From the NCBI GenBank assembly GCA_015065065.1, contig SVQX01000006.1, forward strand, positions 1-60,005: a stretch of DNA of 60,005 nt, given 5' to 3'. The number at the start of each line of letters is the position of its first letter. The first letter of the stretch is position 1. Shown piece by piece: positions 18,051-27,424 of the stretch. The notes beneath the pieces were generated by a model. That model ran no database searches, was not told where the DNA came from, and saw nothing but the letters and a program-made list of their open reading frames with translations. The position numbers and the translations under genes were made by a program. The DNA is from Oscillospiraceae bacterium. GTDB taxonomy: Bacteria > Bacillota > Clostridia > Oscillospirales > CAG-272.

Positions 18051-18874
18051 AAGCTGAACCTAAAATGAAACCCAAGAGAAAAATAATTGATGCACATACC
18101 CACATATTTCCCGACAAAATTGCCGAAAAGGTGTCCGAAAACATAGGAGCGTTTTACGGGCTGGATTGGTATAGCCCTGCGTCCGTCGGAAATCTTATCT
18201 CGGCGGGTAATGAGATCGGCGTTTGTCATTATCTCGTCTGCTCGACTGCTACCGTGGTGTCGCAGGTAGAGCATATCAACGATTTTATTGCCTCAGTCGC
18301 GGCGGCACATCCCGAATTTACCGCGCTGATGGCACTTCATCCCGACTTTGAAAATTACGAGGAGGAGCTTGACCGCGGAATGAAAATGGGACTTCGCGGA
18401 GTCAAGCTGCACCCCGATTTTCAACGCTTTAATATGGACGAGGAGCGGCTTATTCCCATGTACCGCGCTATCGCTAAAAGAGGACTTCCTTTGCTTATTC
18501 ACATGGGCGACGAGAGATATGAATACTCCCGTCCCTGCCGTCTGGCACAGCTTATGCGCGCTGTTCCCGATCTTACCGTCATAGCGGCGCACTTTGGCGG
18601 GTATCAGAGATGGGAGGAGGCACTTGACACCCTGCCGCCCTCCCCAAATCTGTGGTTTGACACGTCAAGCTCGCTGGGAATACTGTCCTACGACAACGCA
18701 ATGCGGCTTATGGAGCGGTTTGGAGTGAATAAATTTATGTTCGGTACGGATTTTCCGATATGGAGTCCCTCGGTTGAGGTCGAAAAGGTGGAAAAATTAC
18801 CCCTGTCTGACGCGGAATTTGAGCTTGTATTCTCCGAAAACTTCAAAAGATTGTTCAATATGTCCAATGTTTGA
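18047..18874 (+). CDS. Amidohydrolase-2 family metal-dependent hydrolase
   Basis: The 275-aa TIM-barrel hydrolase has IDAHTHIFP near residues 14-22 (HxH), GVKLHPDFQR near 117, LLIHMGDE near 148, AAHFGGY near 182 and FGTDFPIW near 231. This is the amidohydrolase_2 (PF04909) pattern. Members are hydrolases or decarboxylases and the substrate cannot be read from sequence. The start is unsure: TTG 18047 overlaps the add stop (4-base overlap), while ATG 18065 is the next option; neither has a strong ribosome binding site. Confidence 0.85.
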   Translation: MKAEPKMKPKRKIIDAHTHIFPDKIAEKVSENIGAFYGLDWYSPASVGNLISAGNEIGVCHYLVCSTATVVSQVEHINDFIASVAAAHPEFTALMALHPDFENYEEELDRGMKMGLRGVKLHPDFQRFNMDEERLIPMYRAIAKRGLPLLIHMGDERYEYSRPCRLAQLMRAVPDLTVIAAHFGGYQRWEEALDTLPPSPNLWFDTSSSLGILSYDNAMRLMERFGVNKFMFGTDFPIWSPSVEVEKVEKLPLSDAEFELVFSENFKRLFNMSNV

Positions 18875-18911
18875 TGCCTTGGCAAAGTGTAAAAACATTA
18901 AAAATACCATA

Positions 18912-18940
18912 TTGACAAATCGGCGGCGAGTGATTATAAT
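18912..18940 (+). promoter_or_regulatory. Consensus promoter of the T-box operon
   Basis: TTGACA (18912-18917) and TATAAT (18935-18940), spaced by 17 bases, are both perfect. Transcription would start near 18947, just before the T-box leader. Confidence 0.85.
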
Positions 18941-18946
18941 ATTTAG

Positions 18947-19232
18947 TATAAAAGCAAAATGCGTTGATGGAATTAAGGACTTCGTTACAGCACACAGAGA
19001 GTTGGCGGTGGGTGCGAGCCAATGCGTAGGGACGAAGCTGCTGTCTCATTCCGGAGCAGGACTTTTGAAACAACAGTAAAGAGTCACGGGAGCGCCCGTT
19101 AAAGCGCGGCGGTTTGAAAGTGAACCGTATGAGAGGTCGCCTGTATCTTGGCGGCAAGCGGGGTGGTACCGCGACTGAAATGTATTTCAGCCGTCCCCAT
19201 GGCATTAAGTCATGGAGGCGGCTTTCGTTTTG
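18947..19232 (+). ncRNA. T-box leader, probably leucine-specific
   Basis: The leader has the Stem I distal-loop block AGAGAGTTGGCGGTGGGTGCGAGCC (seen in two parts around 18999-19022), and the T-box sequence GGGTGGTACCGCG at 19161-19173. In the 3' strand of Stem I, CTC (19045-19047) is followed by A and TTCCGGAG, the usual position of the specifier, which would read tRNA-Leu. The terminator pairs GCCGTCC-CCATG (19190-19201) with CATGG-AGGCGGC (19211-19222), then CTTTCGTTTT. Uncharged tRNA-Leu would let transcription continue into the LeuA-like gene. Confidence 0.9.
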
Positions 19233-19267
19233 CCTCTGTGGAAATTTTCAGAAAGTAGGGTAAAAAA

Positions 19268-20683
19268 ATGAAAAAAGTAATATTTACCGATGTGACCTTG
19301 CGCGATAGCTTCAAGGGAGGCGAGTGTGTTTATACCTTTAAGGAAAGAGTGGAGATAGCAAAGGTGCTGGATAAGCTGCACGTTGACAGAATTTGTCTTT
19401 CTCCCATAGAAAACGTGACGGCTGACACAATGATAGTACGCACTATGGCGGCGGTGGTAAAAAACAGCGTGCTGTCCATGCCCGTAGGATTTACGGCTGA
19501 GTCTGTTGACCTTGCGTGGAATGCAGTGTCCGTTGCGAAAAAGCCCGAGCTGCTTGTTGCCGTTCCCACGTCGGCGGTGCAGATGGAATACATCTGCCAC
19601 AGAAAAGCGCCCAAGGTAATGGAAATGATTTCGGAGCTTGTAGGCGCGGCAAGAGTTAAATGTGAGCGAGTAAACTTCGCGGCTGTTGATGCGACCAGAA
19701 GCGACATGCCAATTCTCGCCGAAGCAATAAAGACAGCGGTCGATAACGGCGCGACAGAGGTAACTCTGTGCGACAGCGCGGGAATTTTCCTGCCTGATGA
19801 GATGGCGAATTTTATTGCTGACGTTATGGCGGCGGCTCCCGTTATTGCGGAAAAGGGAATTGCTGTAAGCGTACAATGCTCCAATGCCCTCAGCGTAGGT
19901 GCGGCGTGCGCCGTAGCGGCTGTCAAGAACGAAGCTGTGTGCGGCGTTTGCGTGTCCGTCGGTGGCGGTGACAGCGCGCCTGCTCTTTCCGAAATGGCAC
20001 AGATAATGAGAATAAAGGGCGACGATTGCGGCTTTTCGTGTGGCATCAAGACCACCGAGCTTCAGCGCTCGCTCCGTCAGCTCGGGCTTGTGGAAAAGAT
20101 CGCGGGCGGAGCGGCTCAGGCAGAGTCGGCGGATTCCACGGAGAGCTTCGTGCTTGACAAAAACGACGATATTGCCACCGTTGCGAAGGCGATAAAAAAG
20201 CTGGGCTACGACCTGTCCGACGAGGACGTGTCTAAGGTATACGAGTCCTTCTGCACCGTCGCCAAGCAAAAGACGGTGGATGCCCGCGAGCTTGACGCTA
20301 TTATTGCGTCGGTTGCGCTGCAGGTGCCTCCAACGTACCGACTTATAAGCTACGTTATCAACAGTGGCAGTCACATCTCCTCTACCGCCAATATTCAGGT
20401 AGAGAAGGACGGCGAAATGATAAGCGAGGTGTGCGCGGGATTTGGACCTATCGACGCGGCATTTCTGGCTGTTGATGCCGTGGTAGGCACGAGATACGAG
20501 CTGGACGATTTCCAGATACAGTCCGTGACCGAGGGCAAGGAGGCTATGGGAAGCGCACTGGTTCGACTTCGCGCAGGCGGAAAGCTGTATTCGGGAACGG
20601 GCATCTCCACCGATATAATCGGTGCGTCCATTCGTGCTTACGTCAACGCCATCAACAAGATAGCCTACGAAGAAAAGGTTTGA
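19268..20683 (+). CDS. LeuA-like protein with LeuA dimerisation/regulatory domain, metal-binding HxH missing
   Basis: The 471-aa protein has an N-terminal HMGL/LeuA-like TIM barrel (residues about 1-325) and a C-terminal LeuA allosteric domain (about 333-471). TLRD (10-13), DATRSD (141-146) and LCDSAG (168-172) match the isopropylmalate synthase family. However, the metal-binding H-x-H-N/D is replaced by Q203-C-S205-N (residues 203-206), and the GIGERAGN region by VGGGDSAPAL. Classical 2-isopropylmalate synthase activity is therefore doubtful. Leucine T-box control plus a leucine-binding-type domain ties it to leucine or a branched-chain derivative. Confidence 0.8.
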   Translation: MKKVIFTDVTLRDSFKGGECVYTFKERVEIAKVLDKLHVDRICLSPIENVTADTMIVRTMAAVVKNSVLSMPVGFTAESVDLAWNAVSVAKKPELLVAVPTSAVQMEYICHRKAPKVMEMISELVGAARVKCERVNFAAVDATRSDMPILAEAIKTAVDNGATEVTLCDSAGIFLPDEMANFIADVMAAAPVIAEKGIAVSVQCSNALSVGAACAVAAVKNEAVCGVCVSVGGGDSAPALSEMAQIMRIKGDDCGFSCGIKTTELQRSLRQLGLVEKIAGGAAQAESADSTESFVLDKNDDIATVAKAIKKLGYDLSDEDVSKVYESFCTVAKQKTVDARELDAIIASVALQVPPTYRLISYVINSGSHISSTANIQVEKDGEMISEVCAGFGPIDAAFLAVDAVVGTRYELDDFQIQSVTEGKEAMGSALVRLRAGGKLYSGTGISTDIIGASIRAYVNAINKIAYEEKV

Positions 20684-20701
20684 TAAAACGAGGTAATCAA
20701 A

Positions 20702-23218
20702 ATGAAGCTGTCATTTTCCACAAAGGGCTGGGACTCCTATACCTGGGCGCAGTTTTGTGACAAGGCGGAGGAGCTTGGCTTTAACGGCATAGAAATTCAT
20801 GATATACACCACCCCGCATTCACGGGTAAGAACGATGTTTTTGACCCGACCATGATCCGCGCTACGTACAGAAATCTCGTCGACCGAGGACTTTGTGTAC
20901 CCTGTGTTGATACTGCGGCGAATATTGCCGACGGCGATAGCCTTGACGCGGGTGTTAGCGAGATTACCGAATGTATCCGCACGGCGGCGGCGTTGCACAT
21001 TCCCTTCGTGCGCATACACACCACGGGTGCGAAGGATAAGGACGCGGCGGAGGTGGACACCACCGTTTGCAGGTATCTTGATGCGCTTCGTCCCGTGGCT
21101 GTCGGCTCTGAAGTGACGCTTATAATCGAAACCGTCGATGCTTACGCCGATACGCATAGACTTAAAAACGTGCTTGATACCTATGCCGATGATAATATCG
21201 GCGCTCTGTGGGATATGCACCACACCTACCGCATGGGCGGCGAGAGCGCGCAGACGTCGCTTCAAAACCTCGGCGCATATATTCGCCATATTCACCTCAA
21301 GGACTCGGAGGTGGTAGGGGACAGAGTGGAATATCGCCTTATCGGTGAGGGCTCTCTCCCTCTTGACGACATGATGAAGGCGCTCCGCTCTATCAATTAC
21401 GAGGGCTTTATCTCACTTGAATGGGACCCCACGTGGCTTAGTGAGCTTGCGGATATGGATATTATATTCCTGCACTTTACGAGCTATATGTCAAAATACG
21501 AGAGCGGTGTCCGCAAAAAGCGCAAGAAGCTGTATGAAAACAAGACTCACACGGGCAAATTTGTGTGGCAGAAGGACTCGCTTATCGATATGACCTTCTC
21601 GGAGGTGCTGGATAAGCAGGTGGAGGAATTTCCGGATCAGTACGCCTTTAAGTATACCACGCTTGACTATACCCGTACCTACGAGGAGTTCCGCGACGAC
21701 GTGGATACCTTTGCCCGCGCGCTGGTGGATATGGGGGTTAAGGCGGGAACGCACGTTGCCGTCTGGGCTACGAATATACCGCAATGGTACATCACCTTCT
21801 GGGCAACGGTAAAGCTGGGCGCGGTGCTTGTTACCGTAAATACGGCTTACAAGGTACACGAGGCAGAATATCTGTTCCGTCAGTCGGACACCCATACGCT
21901 TGTTATGGTGGAGGGCTACCGCGACTCAAATTATAAGGAAATAATAAAGGAGCTTTGCCCCGAGCTTGAAAACCACCGTGCGGGAGAGCCGCTCCATGCA
22001 AAGCGTCTGCCTTTCTTGCGCAATGTCATCACCGTCGGCTTCCGGCAGAAGGGATGTCAGACGTGGGACGAGGCTGTGGCAAGACACGACCGCGTGCCGC
22101 TTGAGGAGGTCCGCAGAATGGCGGCGAAGGTATCTCCTCAGGACGTTTGTAATATGCAGTATACCTCGGGTACGACGGGCTTCCCCAAGGGAGTAATGCT
22201 TACCCATTATAACGTAGTCAACAACGGTAAATGTATCGGCGACCGAATGGATTTGTCTACCGCCGACAGAATGATGATACAGGTACCCATGTTCCATTGC
22301 TTCGGAATGGTGCTGTCCATGACGGCGACCATGACGCACGGAGGAACGCTGTACCCAATTCCTTATTTCTCCCCGAAATCCGCATTGGCTTGCATTGACA
22401 AGGAGCATATCACAGCATTCAACGGCGTGCCCACAATGTTTATCGCCATGTTTAACCACGAGGATTACAGAAAGACGGATTTCTCATACATGAGAACGGG
22501 AATCATGGCAGGCGCGAATTGCCCCGCCGACCTTATGAAGCGCGCAGCACAGCCGGACGAGATGAATATGACGGGAATCGTCAGCGTTTACGGACAAACG
22601 GAGGCTTCTCCGGGCTGCACCATGGGCGAGATAGACGAGCCGCTTGACGAAAGATGCGAAACGGTGGGAAGGGCATTCCCGCACGTTGAATGTAAGATTA
22701 TAGACCCCGAAACGGGACTTGATTGCCCCGACGGAGTGAACGGTGAATTTGTTGCGCGAGGCTACAACGTCATGAAGGGATATTACAAAATGCCCGAGGC
22801 GACTGCGGCTACGATCGATGCTGACGGATGGCTCCATTCGGGTGATATCGCCTGCCGCGAGCCGAGCGGCACCTATCGCATCACGGGCAGACTGAAGGAT
22901 ATGATAATCCGCGGCGGCGAGAACATCTATCCCAAGGAGATAGAGGAATTTCTCTACACCAGCCCCAAGGTAAAGGACGTTCAGGTCATAGGAGTTCCCG
23001 ACAAGCAGTACGGCGAGGAAATAATGGCTTGTATCATTCTCAAGGAGGGAGAGGAGTCCTCGGTCGAGGAAATGAAGGCGTTTGTCGCATCTCATATGGC
23101 AAGGCATAAGGTGCCGAAGTATATAGAGTTTGTAAATTCCTTCCCCATGAACGCCGCAGGCAAGATACTCAAGTATAAGATGCGCGAGGCGGCGGCAGAG
23201 AAATACGGGCTTAACTGA
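20702..23218 (+). CDS. Fusion of a xylose-isomerase-like TIM barrel and an acyl-CoA synthetase
   Basis: The 838-aa protein joins two enzymes. Residues about 1-268 form a sugar phosphate isomerase/epimerase-like TIM barrel with plausible metal ligands in IIETVD (~141), WDMHH (~169), HIHLKD (~196) and LEWDP (~239). Residues about 290-838 are an AMP-forming acyl-CoA synthetase with YTSGTTGFPKG (~486), VYGQTE, GWLHSGD, TGRLKDMIIRGGENIYP and the C-terminal Lys motif AGKILKYKMR. The reading frame is continuous. It sits 18 bases after the LeuA-like gene and 17 before nifJ, so it belongs to the T-box transcript. The substrate is unknown; a short or branched carboxylic acid would fit. Confidence 0.88.
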   Translation: MKLSFSTKGWDSYTWAQFCDKAEELGFNGIEIHDIHHPAFTGKNDVFDPTMIRATYRNLVDRGLCVPCVDTAANIADGDSLDAGVSEITECIRTAAALHIPFVRIHTTGAKDKDAAEVDTTVCRYLDALRPVAVGSEVTLIIETVDAYADTHRLKNVLDTYADDNIGALWDMHHTYRMGGESAQTSLQNLGAYIRHIHLKDSEVVGDRVEYRLIGEGSLPLDDMMKALRSINYEGFISLEWDPTWLSELADMDIIFLHFTSYMSKYESGVRKKRKKLYENKTHTGKFVWQKDSLIDMTFSEVLDKQVEEFPDQYAFKYTTLDYTRTYEEFRDDVDTFARALVDMGVKAGTHVAVWATNIPQWYITFWATVKLGAVLVTVNTAYKVHEAEYLFRQSDTHTLVMVEGYRDSNYKEIIKELCPELENHRAGEPLHAKRLPFLRNVITVGFRQKGCQTWDEAVARHDRVPLEEVRRMAAKVSPQDVCNMQYTSGTTGFPKGVMLTHYNVVNNGKCIGDRMDLSTADRMMIQVPMFHCFGMVLSMTATMTHGGTLYPIPYFSPKSALACIDKEHITAFNGVPTMFIAMFNHEDYRKTDFSYMRTGIMAGANCPADLMKRAAQPDEMNMTGIVSVYGQTEASPGCTMGEIDEPLDERCETVGRAFPHVECKIIDPETGLDCPDGVNGEFVARGYNVMKGYYKMPEATAATIDADGWLHSGDIACREPSGTYRITGRLKDMIIRGGENIYPKEIEEFLYTSPKVKDVQVIGVPDKQYGEEIMACIILKEGEESSVEEMKAFVASHMARHKVPKYIEFVNSFPMNAAGKILKYKMREAAAEKYGLN

Positions 23219-23235
23219 TTTTCAAGGAGAAAGCA

Positions 23236-26200
23236 ATGAGCGAAAATAACAAGAATTTTAAACGGGAGACCGTTACAATGGACGGTAACGAGGCGGCGGC
23301 GCATATAGCTTACGCCTTTACCGAGGTGGCGGCGATATATCCCATAACCCCCTCATCTCCCATGGCCGGCAAGACGGATGCGTGGAGTGCGAAGGGCAAG
23401 AAAAACCTTTTCGGTCAGCCTGTGACTCTTGTTGAGATGCAGTCAGAGGCGGGAGCGGCAGCGGCAGTACACGGCGCGCTCGAATCGGGCTCGCTTGCCA
23501 CCTCCTTCACCTCATCGCAGGGACTTATGCTGATGATCCCCGTAATGCACCGCATTTCGGGACAGCTGCACCCCGGCGTGCTTCACGTTGCATCTCGCAC
23601 CGTGGGAACTCACGCATTTTCGATCTTCGGAGATCATTCGGACGTTATGAACTGCCGTCAGACCGGCTTTGCTATGCTGTCCACGGCAAGCGTTCAGGAA
23701 ATAATGGATATTTCGGCAGCGGCGCACCTTGCCGCTATCGAGAGCCGTGTGCCGTTCCTGCATTTCTTTGACGGCTTCCGTACATCACACGAAATTTCCA
23801 AGGTGGAGCTTATGCCCTACGAGGCGCTCGCTCCGCTTGTAAACTACGACGCGCTTGAAGCCTTCCGCGCTCACGCACTTAATCCCGAGCATCCGCTCCT
23901 GCGCTCCACCGTGCAGAATCCGGATATATATTTCCAAGTCCGTGAAGCGTCAAACGCTTATTACGACAGCCTGCCCGATATTGTTGAAAAATATCTCGGC
24001 GAGCTGAGTAAGATATGCGGCAGGGAATACCACCTCTTTAACTACTACGGTGATAAGGATGCAGAGGATATCATTATCGCTATGGGCTCGGTCAGCGGAA
24101 CGGTAAAGGAAACGGTGGACTACCTCAACGCAAAGGGACGCCGCGTCGGCTTTTTGCAGGTACACCTGTTCCGCCCCTTCTCGTTTGAGTATTTCCGCAA
24201 GGCTATCCCGGCATCCGTCAAGCGCATAGCAGTGCTTGACCGTTGCAAGGAGATGGGCGCCGCGGGTGAGCCGCTGTATCAGGATGTGCGCACCGCATTT
24301 TACGACGACGCGCAGAACGGAACCGCGCCGCTGGTTATCGGCGGAAGATACGGTTTGTCCTCCAAGGACACCGATCCCGCGCAGATAATCGCCGTATTTG
24401 ATAATCTTGCATCCGATAATCCCAAGAACGGATTTACTATCGGTATTGAGGACGACGTTACTCGCCATTCTCTGAAGCTGACCGAGCGCGTATATCCCGA
24501 TGACGAAAGGTACGAGCAGATAAACTGCAAATTCTGGGGACTCGGCTCTGACGGTACGGTAGGCGCAAATAAGTCAACCGTTGAGATAGTCAGCCAGCAT
24601 ACCGATAAATACGGTCAGGCGTACTTTGAGTACGATGCGAAAAAGTCTTACGGAGTAACCAAATCGCACCTTCGCTTTTCAGATTATCCCATTCGCTCCA
24701 GCCATTTCGTAAAGCACGCGGATTTCGTCGCGTGTCATAATCCTACATACGTATACCACTACGATATGATCTCCGAGCTGAAGGAGGGCGGCACGTTCCT
24801 GCTTGCCTGCCCGTGGAGCGCCGAGGAGCTTGAAGTAAAACTGCCCGCCTCCGTCAAGCGCGATTTGGCAGCTAAACACGCAAGCTTCTACGTAATCGAC
24901 GCGGCGAAAATAGCCGCAGAGTGCGGGCTTGGCAATCACACCAATATGGTGCTTCAATCTGCCTTTTTCCACCTGTCGGGACTGCTTCCCATAGACGAAG
25001 CGATGGACTATATGAAGGCGGGCGTGCGCAAGATGTACTTCGCCAAGGGCGAGGATGTAGTAAACAACAATATTGCCGCAATAGAGCGTGGCGGCTCGGG
25101 GCTTGTAAGGATCGAGATACCGTCCGCGTGGGCTGATGCCGTGAATGAAAACGGTAACGCTGCGAACGACCGCCCCGACGTTGTAAAGAATATTCTTGAG
25201 CCTATCAACGCTCAAAAGGGCGATGACCTGCCCGTTTCCGCCTTCAAGGGCTACGAGGACGGCGCTATCCAAATGGGACTTACCGCCTACGAAAAGCGCG
25301 CTATTGCAACCAAGGTTCCCGTTTGGAATCCCGAGGCATGCCTGCAATGTAACAGATGTTCTTATGTCTGCCCCCACGCGGTGATCCGTCCTTATCTTTT
25401 GGACGAGGCCGAAAGTGCTGGCGCGCCTGCCGATATGAAGCTTGTCCCCGCCAAGGGTGTCAAGGGACTTAAGCTGGATTATACCTTACAGATAAGTCGC
25501 GACGACTGCACGGGCTGCTCCTCCTGCGTAAACTGCTGTCCCGCAAAGGATAAGGCGCTTCGTATGGTGAGCGTTGATGAGGCAGAGGACACGTCGGCGG
25601 CTTGGGAGTACGGACTTGGAGTCAGCGAAAAGAGCAACATTTTTGATATCTACACCGTAAAGGGAAGCCAGTTCAAGCAGCCGCTTCTTGAATTTTCTGC
25701 GGCGTGCGCCGGATGCGGCGAAACGCCTTACGCGAAGCTGCTCACCCAGCTTGTCGGCGACAGAGTATATTGGGCAAACGCTACGGGCTGCTCGCAGGCG
25801 TGGGGCTCCCCCATGCCGGGAATTCCTTATACCACTAATAAAAAGGGGCATGGCCCCGCGTGGTCGAACTCGCTGTTTGAAAACAATGCGGAATTTTCCC
25901 TCGGTATGTGTCTGTCCGTCAAGATGCAAAGGCAGGCACAGCTCATCCGTGCAAAGAGATTGAGGGATATGGTTGAGGGTAATGCCGCGCTTGCATCCGC
26001 ACTTGACGCATGGATCGCCGATTTTGACAGCATGGACGACTCTCGTAAATCAGGCGAAGCCCTTGTAACCGCGCTTGAAGCCTGCACTCTTGACGGAGCG
26101 GCTGACGGCGTAAAGAGGGATATCCTTATCCACCGCGACCAGCTGTCCAAAAAGAGCTTCTGGATGTTCGGCGGCGATGGCTGGGCATATGATATCGGCT

Positions 26201-26781
26201 TTGGCGGACTTGATCACGTGCTTGCACAGGGCGAGCCCGTAAAGGTGTTTATCGTTGATACCGAGGTGTATTCCAACACGGGCGGACAGTCGTCAAAGGC
26301 GACACCTCTCGGTGCTGTGGCGCAGTTCTGCGCATCGGGCAAGAAGAGTCCCAAGAAGGACCTTGGCGCAATACTTATGACCTATGGAAACGTGTACGTC
26401 GCGCAGGTCGCGATGGGCGCGGACTATAATCAGACGGTCAAGGCGATAAAGGAGGCGGAGGCGTTTGACGGTCCTGCCGTGATCATCGCGTATACTCCTT
26501 GCTCTGCGCACGGAATCCGAGGCGGACTCGGCAACGCGCAGATGGAGATGAAGCGCGCGGTTGATGCGGGATATTGGAAGCTGTACCGCTTTGATCCGTC
26601 AAAGGAACAGCCGCTTACCCTTGATTCTGGCGAGCCCACCTTGAATTTTGAGGACTTCCTCATGGGAGAGGTGAGATATTCGTCTCTGACGCGCACCTTC
26701 CCCGAAAACGCTAAGGAAATGTTTAAGGAGGCGGGAGAATCCGCTGCCCGCGACTACGAAAAGTATAAGAATATGAAATAA
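23236..26781 (+). CDS. nifJ: Pyruvate:ferredoxin (flavodoxin) oxidoreductase
   Basis: The 1181-aa single-chain PFOR oxidatively decarboxylates pyruvate to acetyl-CoA with ferredoxin reduction. The N-terminal pyruvate-binding domain has YPITPSSPM near residue 36. Two 4Fe-4S motifs follow (CLQCNRCSYVCP ~703 and CTGCSSCVNCCP ~760), then CAGCGETPY (~824) and the thiamine diphosphate region GDGWAYDIGFGGLDH (~980) to NTGGQSSKATP (~1014). The length is standard. AAGGAGAAAG precedes the ATG. No promoter or terminator separates it from the two upstream genes. Confidence 0.97.
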   Translation: MSENNKNFKRETVTMDGNEAAAHIAYAFTEVAAIYPITPSSPMAGKTDAWSAKGKKNLFGQPVTLVEMQSEAGAAAAVHGALESGSLATSFTSSQGLMLMIPVMHRISGQLHPGVLHVASRTVGTHAFSIFGDHSDVMNCRQTGFAMLSTASVQEIMDISAAAHLAAIESRVPFLHFFDGFRTSHEISKVELMPYEALAPLVNYDALEAFRAHALNPEHPLLRSTVQNPDIYFQVREASNAYYDSLPDIVEKYLGELSKICGREYHLFNYYGDKDAEDIIIAMGSVSGTVKETVDYLNAKGRRVGFLQVHLFRPFSFEYFRKAIPASVKRIAVLDRCKEMGAAGEPLYQDVRTAFYDDAQNGTAPLVIGGRYGLSSKDTDPAQIIAVFDNLASDNPKNGFTIGIEDDVTRHSLKLTERVYPDDERYEQINCKFWGLGSDGTVGANKSTVEIVSQHTDKYGQAYFEYDAKKSYGVTKSHLRFSDYPIRSSHFVKHADFVACHNPTYVYHYDMISELKEGGTFLLACPWSAEELEVKLPASVKRDLAAKHASFYVIDAAKIAAECGLGNHTNMVLQSAFFHLSGLLPIDEAMDYMKAGVRKMYFAKGEDVVNNNIAAIERGGSGLVRIEIPSAWADAVNENGNAANDRPDVVKNILEPINAQKGDDLPVSAFKGYEDGAIQMGLTAYEKRAIATKVPVWNPEACLQCNRCSYVCPHAVIRPYLLDEAESAGAPADMKLVPAKGVKGLKLDYTLQISRDDCTGCSSCVNCCPAKDKALRMVSVDEAEDTSAAWEYGLGVSEKSNIFDIYTVKGSQFKQPLLEFSAACAGCGETPYAKLLTQLVGDRVYWANATGCSQAWGSPMPGIPYTTNKKGHGPAWSNSLFENNAEFSLGMCLSVKMQRQAQLIRAKRLRDMVEGNAALASALDAWIADFDSMDDSRKSGEALVTALEACTLDGAADGVKRDILIHRDQLSKKSFWMFGGDGWAYDIGFGGLDHVLAQGEPVKVFIVDTEVYSNTGGQSSKATPLGAVAQFCASGKKSPKKDLGAILMTYGNVYVAQVAMGADYNQTVKAIKEAEAFDGPAVIIAYTPCSAHGIRGGLGNAQMEMKRAVDAGYWKLYRFDPSKEQPLTLDSGEPTLNFEDFLMGEVRYSSLTRTFPENAKEMFKEAGESAARDYEKYKNMK

Positions 26782-26796
26782 TATTCAAAGCATAAG

Positions 26797-26824
26797 GGCT
26801 GAGTCAACGCGACTCAGCCTTTTT
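26797..26824 (+). terminator. Strong terminator after nifJ
   Basis: GGCTGAGTC (26797-26805) and GACTCAGCC (26811-26819) form a perfect 9-bp stem around AACGC, followed by TTTTT. It is the first clear terminator since the T-box leader. Confidence 0.9.
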
Positions 26825-26881
26825 GCGTATTTGTAATTTGTGTGCTGCTTTTTGCATCAACAGAAAGTAGTCAAATATTGA

Positions 26882-26960
26882 CCAAAGGTTGGGAGGATGA
26901 GTCGTGATTTCAATTTTTACAAAATTGAAATTGCACTCCCCAATTCCTCCCTCCCTTTGG
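26882..26960. repeat. 79-nt long imperfect palindrome
   Basis: CCAAAGGTTGGGAGGA (26882-26897) pairs with TCCTCCCTCCCTTTGG (26945-26960) at 14 of 16 positions. Inside, ATTTCAATTTT (26907-26917) pairs perfectly with AAAATTGAAAT (26921-26931) around TAC. A single extended cruciform results. Confidence 0.65.
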
Positions 26961-27185
26961 AAACCCACCCACTTTGGAGCTTGGCTCGTGGGCGAAAAGC
27001 CATCATGCAAACGCTCTTGCAAATTATACCGATAAGTCGCAAATTGGAAATCAGACACACCCGATGTAGCGGTGATTTATTGGGGGGCAACACCGAAAAA
27101 GATTTGAAATTTTTCTCGTTGCACTTAATTTTTAAATCTCATACGGCTTTAAAACAACCGCCCGCCCAAGGCGCACTCTTATCGA

Positions 27186-27424
27186 CCAAGTTTCCGTCGC
27201 TCCGACGGGAACTTGGCGAGATGGGTATGCGGCAACTTTTGCGCGCGATTACGCCTTGCCCGCATACTTGCGGCAAGGCGGCGCGCAGAGGAAGGTGAGA
27301 TTCTTAAGAGAGGAAACCGTGGGTTTCCTCTCTTAAGTCGCCCTTGGTTACTTCTGTCGATACAGAAGTAACACAAATATTTTAATTATTTCTTGTGTTG
27401 CTTCTGCCGACACGGCAGAAGCAA
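27186..27424. repeat. Five tandem near-perfect hairpins
   Basis: The stems are: 14 bp with one G-U, loop CTC (27186-27199/27203-27216); nested GCGCGC and GCCTTGCC arms (27241-27286); 16 bp perfect, loop GTG (27303-27318/27322-27337); 10 bp perfect, loop CGAT (27348-27357/27362-27371); 12 bp perfect, loop ACA (27398-27409/27413-27424). The last two share the core CTTCTG and may be related to each other. Confidence 0.7.

Noticed and set aside
26897..27298. 133-codon open frame in the hairpin-rich spacer
   Set aside because: It runs through several inverted repeats, has no ribosome binding site and an implausible composition.
27303..27424. CRISPR array
   Set aside because: The repeats are inverted, of different sequence and without regular spacers; no cas gene is nearby.
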